Below are positions 58,734 to 64,000 of a stretch of DNA of 64,000 nucleotides, piece by piece. Below the pieces are notes generated by a model. That model worked only from the letters and a program-made list of their open reading frames with translations. It was not told the origin of the DNA and did not search any database. This DNA comes from Millisia brevis NBRC 105863. Its GTDB lineage: Bacteria > Actinomycetota > Actinomycetes > Mycobacteriales > Mycobacteriaceae. Position numbers and translations under genes: made by a program. The DNA lies in contig NZ_BCRN01000020.1 of assembly GCF_001552615.1 (NCBI RefSeq), positions 1 through 64,000 of the forward strand, written 5' to 3'. The first letter of the stretch is position 1. Each line of letters begins with the position of its first letter.

Positions 58734-59411
58734 ATGCCCGCAGCGTTGGAGGATCTGGTCGACAAAGGGTGGGCCGAGGCGCTCGAACCCGTGCGCGACG
58801 ACGTCGGCCGGATGGGGGAATTCCTGCGGGCGGAGATCTCCGCCGGGCGCGGATACCTGCCGGCCGGACAGAATGTCCTGCGCGCCTTCACCGGGTCGTT
58901 CGACGACGTGCGGGTGCTGATCGTCGGCCAGGACCCCTATCCGACGCCCGGCCATGCGGTCGGCCTGAGCTTCTCGGTGGCACCGCAGGTGCGGCCGTTG
59001 CCGCGCAGCCTGGTGAACATCTTCACCGAGTATTCGAGCGATCTGGGCTTCCCGCCGCCGGCCAATGGGGATCTGTCCCCTTGGGCCGAGCGCGGGGTGC
59101 TGCTGCTCAATAGGGTGCTCACCGTCGGCCCGGGCCAGCCGGCGTCTCACCGCGGCAAGGGCTGGGAGGCGGTCACCGAGCAGGCGATCGACGCGCTGGT
59201 CGCCCGGCCGGGGCGGCGTTTCGTCGCCATCCTGTGGGGGCGGGATGCGGCGTCGCTGCGCCCGCGATTGGGGGATATCCCGACGATCACGTCGGCGCAC
59301 CCGTCGCCGCTGTCGGCCTCGCGGGGCTTCTTCGGATCCCGACCGTTCAGTCGGGCCAATCAGATGCTGGAGAGCGTCGGGGAGGCGCCGATCGATTGGC
59401 GCCTGCCCTGA
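58734..59411 (+). CDS. ung: uracil-DNA glycosylase, family 1
   Basis: Excises uracil from DNA to start base-excision repair. It is 225 residues. [18 protein letters not shown] contains the catalytic Asp and the uracil pocket; LLLNRVLTV binds uracil; [18 protein letters not shown] is the DNA minor-groove loop. Start ATG 58734. Convergent with rpmB. Confidence 0.97.
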   Translation: MPAALEDLVDKGWAEALEPVRDDVGRMGEFLRAEISAGRGYLPAGQNVLRAFTGSFDDVRVLIVGQDPYPTPGHAVGLSFSVAPQVRPLPRSLVNIFTEYSSDLGFPPPANGDLSPWAERGVLLLNRVLTVGPGQPASHRGKGWEAVTEQAIDALVARPGRRFVAILWGRDAASLRPRLGDIPTITSAHPSPLSASRGFFGSRPFSRANQMLESVGEAPIDWRLP

Positions 59412-59485
59412 GCGGCCCGAACGGGGCCGAGAAATACGTCGGTGACTGCCGCGGTGCGGCAGTCACCGAAGGTGAACGGCGGCAA

Positions 59486-59677
59486 TCAGCCGCGGACGAC
59501 CTTGCCGGCCTTCAGGCAGGACGTGCACACGTTGATACGACGCGTATTCCCGGGCGCCACCTGGGCGCGTACGGACTGGATGTTCGGGTTCCAGCGCCGG
59601 TTGGTACGACGGTGCGAGTGCGACACCGACTTACCGAAGCCGGGCCCCTTGGCGCAGATGTCGCAGACGGCAGCCAT
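59486..59677 (-). CDS. rpmB: 50S ribosomal protein L28, zinc-ribbon (C+) form
   Basis: A 63-residue protein. CDIC near the N-terminus and CTSC near the C-terminus form a Cys4 zinc site, so this is the zinc-containing form rather than the Cys-less paralogue. The family pattern [20 protein letters not shown] is present. Start ATG 59677. Divergent from the FakA-like gene, as in mycobacteria. Confidence 0.96.
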   Translation of the reverse strand: MAAVCDICAKGPGFGKSVSHSHRRTNRRWNPNIQSVRAQVAPGNTRRINVCTSCLKAGKVVRG

Positions 59678-59752
59678 AGTCGCACTACTCCTTGGTCGAT
59701 CGTTTCCGGTTGGGTATTCGGGTATGGCTCGCCGGTACGAGACAACTTCGCC

Positions 59753-59782
59753 AGGATACAGATGTAATGCCGTCAGGTGCAA
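59753..59782 (-). promoter_or_regulatory. promoter of rpmB with overlapping inverted repeat
   Basis: On the minus strand TTGCAC (59782-59777), 18 bases and TATCCT (59758-59753) form a promoter about 75 bases before the ATG. An imperfect inverted repeat (CATCAGG...CCTGACG) spans the -35. It may be an operator; I do not match it to a known zinc-regulator consensus. Confidence 0.5.
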
Positions 59783-59897
59783 AACGCCTGATGGATTGCT
59801 CATTTGCGGGCGCTCGGGCGACAATTTCGCGCGGGCGGCGGCAACGCCGGGCAGGCCTCGTGGGCGGGCTGACGACAAGCATACGGGGGAGCGGCGG

Positions 59898-61598
59898 GTG
59901 GAACCGAATCGGGCGGTCGACAGCCCCGGCGACGGTCGGATCGTCGGCGGTCGCGATGCCCGCCTGTGGTGGGAATTCGCCGACCGCATCGTTCGGGATC
60001 ACCGGGATCTGCTGGACGCGACCAATGTCTTCCCCGTCGCCGACGGGGACACCGGCACCAACCTGACCCACACCCTCGGCGCGATCGCCGCCGCGGTCGC
60101 CGGAACGGAGGGCGCCGACGCCGCAGCGGTGCTGCGCGCCGCGGCGCGGGCCTCGGCTCTCGGGGCCCGCGGCAACTCCGGCATCCTGATCTCGCTGTTC
60201 CTGGCCGGTATGGCGGCGAACGATGCGGCGGCGAACGATGCGGCGGCGGGCATCGAACTGGCGGCCGGACTGCGCGCCGCGGCGGCGCGCATGCGGTCCG
60301 GGCTCGCCCAGCCCGCCGAGGGCACCATCCTCAGCGTCGCCGAGGCGGCGGCCGACGGAGCTGCCGACCGGGTGACCGGGGCGCTCGCGGCCGCGCGCGC
60401 GGCCCTGATCGACGGGCCGCAGCGGCTGCCGGTGCTCGCCGGCGCCGGGGTGGTCGACGCCGGCGGGCTCGCCCTGGTGCTGATCCTCGAGGCATTGGCC
60501 GCGGCGCTCGCCGACAGCCCGGACGGACTGTGCGACGGTGCGGCCGACTGCCCGCACGCCGCCCTGGCCCGACATACCCCGCAGGGCGCTCCCGATCGTC
60601 GGCCGGTCGCGCCCTGCGATTCGGTCCCTGCGGTCGCCGCCGTACCGCGCTTCGAGGTGATGTACCGGGTGACCGCGACAGCTGCGGCGGTCGAGACCCT
60701 GTTCGGTGATCTCGACCGATTGGGCGACTCGGTCGCGATGGTGGCCCTCGACGCCGATGCGCACGTCGCCCACGTCCACACCGACGTTCCCGGTGCGGCC
60801 GTCGAGGCCGGGATACGGGCCGGCGGCCTGGCGGACATTCGCATCGAGGTCCTGCCGCCCGAACCATCCCAACACCCCGAGTCGACCGAAACGCCCGAAC
60901 CGGCAGCGCCCTCCGCGTCACCCGACCGTCCCGACTCCGCCGGCTCGTCGGTGGTGCTGGCCTTCGTCGTCGGCGCGGGCTGCGCGCGGCTGTTCGCCTC
61001 CGCCGGCGCCCTGGCCTACCGCCTCGATCGCCGGGACGGGCTGCGCGAGGTGGCGGCCCTGCTCGACGAGCGGCCCGCCGACCGGGTGCTGGTGTTGCCC
61101 AACGGACTACTGGGCAACGACCGGGTCGCCCGGGTGGCGCACCTGATCCGCGAACGCGGCGCCGCGGTCGATCTGCTCTGGTCGGCCAGCACCGTGCAGG
61201 GGCTGGCCGCGCTGTCGGTGCACGACCCGCAGCGATCGCCCGCGGAGGACCTGTACGCGCTGTCGGCGGCCGTCGCCGGCACCCGATGGGGGACGATCAC
61301 CCGCTCGCGCACCCGGGTGTTGACCGGAATCGGGTTGGCCGAGGCAGGCCGGGTCCTCGCTCGGCTCGGCGTCGAGGTGGTCGCCATCGGCAGCGATCCG
61401 GTGCTGGTGACCTGTCGATTGCTCGACCGTTTCCTCGACACCGGCGGCGAGGTGGTGACGGTACTGTCGGGCCTGGCGGCGCCGCCCGGCCTCGAGTCGG
61501 GGCTGCGCCGGCACCTCGAGGCCGTCCATCCCGGCGTGGAAGTGACCGTGCTCGACGGTGGGATGCCCGACGACATGGTCGCGGTGGGAGTCGAATAG
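59898..61598 (+). CDS. DAK2-domain fatty-acid-kinase-like protein (FakA/YloV family)
   Basis: A 566-residue protein. Residues ~15-200 form a DAK2 nucleotide-binding domain ([55 protein letters not shown]). Middle and C-terminal domains follow ([53 protein letters not shown]). FakA phosphorylates fatty acids bound to FakB in Firmicutes; no FakB is seen here. In M. tuberculosis the homologue appears as Rv2974c/Rv2975c. A 15-bp tandem repeat near 60212-60250 gives [15 protein letters not shown] 59898 is chosen (GGGGGAG upstream). 27 bases before recG. Confidence 0.88.
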   Translation: MEPNRAVDSPGDGRIVGGRDARLWWEFADRIVRDHRDLLDATNVFPVADGDTGTNLTHTLGAIAAAVAGTEGADAAAVLRAAARASALGARGNSGILISLFLAGMAANDAAANDAAAGIELAAGLRAAAARMRSGLAQPAEGTILSVAEAAADGAADRVTGALAAARAALIDGPQRLPVLAGAGVVDAGGLALVLILEALAAALADSPDGLCDGAADCPHAALARHTPQGAPDRRPVAPCDSVPAVAAVPRFEVMYRVTATAAAVETLFGDLDRLGDSVAMVALDADAHVAHVHTDVPGAAVEAGIRAGGLADIRIEVLPPEPSQHPESTETPEPAAPSASPDRPDSAGSSVVLAFVVGAGCARLFASAGALAYRLDRRDGLREVAALLDERPADRVLVLPNGLLGNDRVARVAHLIRERGAAVDLLWSASTVQGLAALSVHDPQRSPAEDLYALSAAVAGTRWGTITRSRTRVLTGIGLAEAGRVLARLGVEVVAIGSDPVLVTCRLLDRFLDTGGEVVTVLSGLAAPPGLESGLRRHLEAVHPGVEVTVLDGGMPDDMVAVGVE

Positions 61599-61625
61599 CC
61601 GCCCCGCGGAAGGAGGAACGTCGGC

Positions 61626-63872
61626 ATGGTGACGATGTCGGCCCCGCTGGCGCCGATCCTCGGTGACCGCGTCGCCGAGCCGCTCGAGCAGGAGTTCGGG
61701 CTGCGCACGGCGGAGGACCTGGTGCGGTACTACCCGACCCGGTACGTCAGCCGCGGCCAGGAACTCGTCGAGGACAACCCCGAGGACGGTCAGCACGTCA
61801 CCGTCGTGGGGCGCATCGTCGAGGCGAAACTGCGGCAATCCCAGCGCAAGGGCCTGTGGCTGCTCAACGTCGAACTATCCTGCTCCGGGCGATCGGTGAA
61901 GGCGACCTTCTTCAACGGTCGCCGCTCGAGCCACTATCTGAAGGTCGGCCGACGGGTGATGTTCTCCGGCAACGTCAAGTACTTCAAATCGACCTGGTCG
62001 CTGGCCCATCCCGCCTACGTGGTGCTCGCCGATTCCGACGACGACCGGGTGTCGCCGGCCGAATCGGACGGCCGGGTGAAGGCCGGCGGCGCCTATGCCG
62101 GGCTCGCCCGCGGATCCGCCGAGGGCGGTTTCGACCCGGCCCTGTTCGACCTGCCGCTGGTGCCGATGTACCCGGCCTCCAAGGCGGTGGAGACCTGGAC
62201 CTTCCTCGCCTGCGTCCGACAGGTCCTCGACGTCCTCGACATCACCGACCCGCTGCCCGCGCAGATCCGCGAGGAGCGCGGAATCATCGGTCTGTCGGAG
62301 GCCCTGCACGGAATTCACTTCCCGGAGAACGAACCCCGGATGGAGGCCGCCCGCGATCGGCTGCGTTTCGACGAGGCGGTCGCGCTGCAACTGGTGCTCG
62401 CCCAGCGTCGTGCGCGGCGGCGCGCCTCGGCCTCGCGTCCAGCGGCGCCGCGGGCGGACGGGATCGCCGCGGCGTTCGACGCCCGGCTGCCCTTCGAATT
62501 GACCGACGGTCAGCGGACGGTCGCCGCGGAGATCGCCGACGACCTGTCCCGCGATCACCCGATGAGCCGAATGCTGCAGGGCGAGGTCGGATCCGGCAAG
62601 ACGATCGTCGCGATGCGCGCGATGCTGCAGGTGGTCGACGCCGGCATGCAGTGCGCGCTGCTCGCGCCGACCGAAGTGCTTGCCGCCCAACATTTCCGGT
62701 CGGTCACCGGTATGCTCGGGCCGCTGGGGACCGGCGGCGAACTCGGCAGTGATCCGCTCGCGACCAAGGTGGTGCTGCTGACCGGTTCGATGTCGACCGC
62801 CGCGAAACGAGCCGCGCTGCTCGATGTGGTCAGCGGCGAGGCGGGCATCGTCATCGGCACCCACGCCCTGATCCAGGACACCGTCGAATTCTTCGACCTC
62901 GGACTGGTGGTGATCGACGAGCAGCACCGCTTCGGCGTCGAACAGCGGGATGCCCTGCGCGCCAAGGCGCGCGACGGGGCGTCTCCCCACCTGCTGGTGA
63001 TGACCGCGACCCCGATCCCGCGGACGATCGCGATGACCACCCTCGGCGACCTGGAAACCTCGACACTGCGCGAACTTCCGCGCGGAAGGTCCCCGATCTC
63101 GACCACGGTCGTGGCGACCCGGGTCCACGCGAGTTGGGTCGATCGTGCCTGGGTGCGGATCCGGGAGGAGGTCGCCGCCGGCCGCCAGGCCTATGTCGTC
63201 TGCTCCCGCATCGGCGACGATCTCGACGCCCCGCCGCGCGGCGACGACTCGCGCGCCCCGACGACTGCCGCGGCGGTCGACGTGCACGAGCAGCTGTCCG
63301 CCGGCCCGCTGGCGGGTCTGCGGGTCGGGCTGCTGCACGGACGGCTGCCCGCGGACGAGAAGGATCAGGTCATGCGGGAGTTCACCGCGGGGCAGATCGA
63401 CGTCCTGGTCTCGACGACGGTGATCGAGGTCGGCGTCGACGTCCCGAACGCGACGACGATGGTCATCCTCGATGCCGACCGCTTCGGCGTCAGCCAGCTC
63501 CACCAGCTGCGCGGTCGCGTCGGCCGAGGTGCGCACGCCGGCCTGTGCCTGCTGGTGACCGACGCCGCGCCCGACGGGGCGGCGCACGAGAGGTTGACCG
63601 CGGTCGCCGCCACCACCGACGGGTTCGAACTGGCCCTGCTCGACCTGCGCACCCGCCGGGAGGGCGATGTGCTCGGCGCCGCCCAGTCCGGCACGAAGTC
63701 GACCCTGCGGCTGTTGTCGTTGCTCGACGACGCACCGATCGTCGAGGCCGCGCACGACTACGCCTCGACGGTGATCGGCGAGGATCCGGAACTCGAACGC
63801 CATCCCGGCCTCGCGGGCATGGCCGCCGCGGCGGTCGACGATCGGCGAGCGGATTACCTGACCAAATCGTGA
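61626..63872 (+). CDS. recG: ATP-dependent DNA helicase RecG
   Basis: Reverses stalled replication forks and branch-migrates Holliday junctions. It is 748 residues. An N-terminal wedge/OB domain (residues ~1-230; VGRIVEAKLRQSQRKGLWLLNV) binds junctions. SF2 motor: Walker A QGEVGSGKTIVAMRAM, DEQH box VVIDEQHRFGVEQR, VMTATPIPRTIAM, and C-terminal STTVIEVGVDVPNATTMVI and QLHQLRGRVGRG. ATG 61626 is chosen; ATG 61635 is three codons on. Cotranscribed with the FakA-like gene. Confidence 0.97.
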   Translation: MVTMSAPLAPILGDRVAEPLEQEFGLRTAEDLVRYYPTRYVSRGQELVEDNPEDGQHVTVVGRIVEAKLRQSQRKGLWLLNVELSCSGRSVKATFFNGRRSSHYLKVGRRVMFSGNVKYFKSTWSLAHPAYVVLADSDDDRVSPAESDGRVKAGGAYAGLARGSAEGGFDPALFDLPLVPMYPASKAVETWTFLACVRQVLDVLDITDPLPAQIREERGIIGLSEALHGIHFPENEPRMEAARDRLRFDEAVALQLVLAQRRARRRASASRPAAPRADGIAAAFDARLPFELTDGQRTVAAEIADDLSRDHPMSRMLQGEVGSGKTIVAMRAMLQVVDAGMQCALLAPTEVLAAQHFRSVTGMLGPLGTGGELGSDPLATKVVLLTGSMSTAAKRAALLDVVSGEAGIVIGTHALIQDTVEFFDLGLVVIDEQHRFGVEQRDALRAKARDGASPHLLVMTATPIPRTIAMTTLGDLETSTLRELPRGRSPISTTVVATRVHASWVDRAWVRIREEVAAGRQAYVVCSRIGDDLDAPPRGDDSRAPTTAAAVDVHEQLSAGPLAGLRVGLLHGRLPADEKDQVMREFTAGQIDVLVSTTVIEVGVDVPNATTMVILDADRFGVSQLHQLRGRVGRGAHAGLCLLVTDAAPDGAAHERLTAVAATTDGFELALLDLRTRREGDVLGAAQSGTKSTLRLLSLLDDAPIVEAAHDYASTVIGEDPELERHPGLAGMAAAAVDDRRADYLTKS

Positions 63873-64000
63873 GGCCCCCACGGTTCGTCGTCGGGTGTGT
63901 GGATTCTGCGAATCCGGGTGACGGGTGATCGCCGCGAATTCCGGGCGACGCATTGGGCTACCTGACCGATTCGCGGCGTCTGCGGACTCTCTCGGCGGTT
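63873..64000. other. 3' flank of recG, no gene seen
   Basis: The last 128 bases hold no open frame with a start, no clear hairpin terminator and no RNA gene. The window ends here. Confidence 0.6.

Noticed and set aside
61875-63953. 692-residue minus-strand open frame
   Set aside because: Antisense to recG; shadow frame.

Overview
The window is a high-GC actinobacterial chromosome segment. Lines I counted by hand run at about 70-73% G+C, with many GTG starts and ATGA/GTGA overlaps. The gene neighbourhood (gatC-gatA-pfkA-gatB-lppZ-DoxX gene; ilvB-ilvN-ilvC-serA-leuB; FAH gene-gltX-tRNA-Gln-tRNA-Glu-ltbR-leuC-leuD-hupB-mutT1; ppk, fbiD, gpsA, ddl, thiL, ung, rpmB, fakA-like, recG) follows the order I know from Mycobacterium tuberculosis (about Rv3013 back to Rv2973c). 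The organism is therefore a member of the Mycobacteriales (Nocardia/Gordonia/Tsukamurella/Dietzia-like). I cannot name the genus from sequence alone.

Layout. 1-3.3 kb: a segment of distinctly lower G+C (47% in a counted 60-base line) with an 812-residue CHAT-domain protein, the start of a further gene at the left edge, and about 690 bases without a convincing gene. 3.3-6.4 kb: a nucleoside hydrolase, three small Tad/Flp-pilus-type proteins without their secretion ATPase, and an ACT-domain protein. 6.6-24.9 kb: the gat/pfk core, interrupted by a phospholipase A2/alpha-beta hydrolase pair, a NarL-type two-component system, a HugZ-like protein and a full cydABDC operon. 25-33.9 kb: ilvD, a CFP6-like PH-domain protein, then an iron-type ABC uptake operon ending in an atypical DtxR-family regulator, with a divergent two-component system. 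33.9-49.7 kb: branched-chain amino acid and serine synthesis. ilvBNC sits behind an attenuator whose 15-residue leader peptide appears to be leaderless. A tandem trio of small secreted paralogues of unknown function lies between ilvC and serA. The gltX/tRNA/leuCD block follows. 49.8-64 kb: hupB, nucleotide sanitation and polyphosphate (mutT1, ppk), F420 synthesis (fbiD), gpsA, ddl, a DUF3515 protein, thiL, ung, rpmB, a FakA/DAK2-type kinase and recG.

How the genes work together. ilvD, ilvBN, ilvC, leuB and leuCD cover most of valine/isoleucine/leucine synthesis, and serA opens serine synthesis. The leader attenuator and the IclR-type ltbR supply two layers of control. gatCAB plus gltX and the Gln/Glu tRNAs form a glutamyl/glutaminyl-tRNA module: gltX charges Glu, and GatCAB amidates mischarged tRNA. 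cydABDC provides a high-affinity terminal oxidase with its own assembly exporter.

Most unusual content: the three tandem secreted two-cysteine paralogues; the DtxR-like regulator that keeps the ancillary metal site but has Thr10 and Ser102 in place of two primary-site ligands; the CHAT protein that keeps the cysteine but has Asp where the catalytic His is expected; the leaderless ilv attenuator; a 24-bp in-frame tandem repeat at the cydD/cydC junction; and a duplicated tRNA T-arm between the two tRNA genes. Function calls rest on motif recognition and remembered families; no database search was run.
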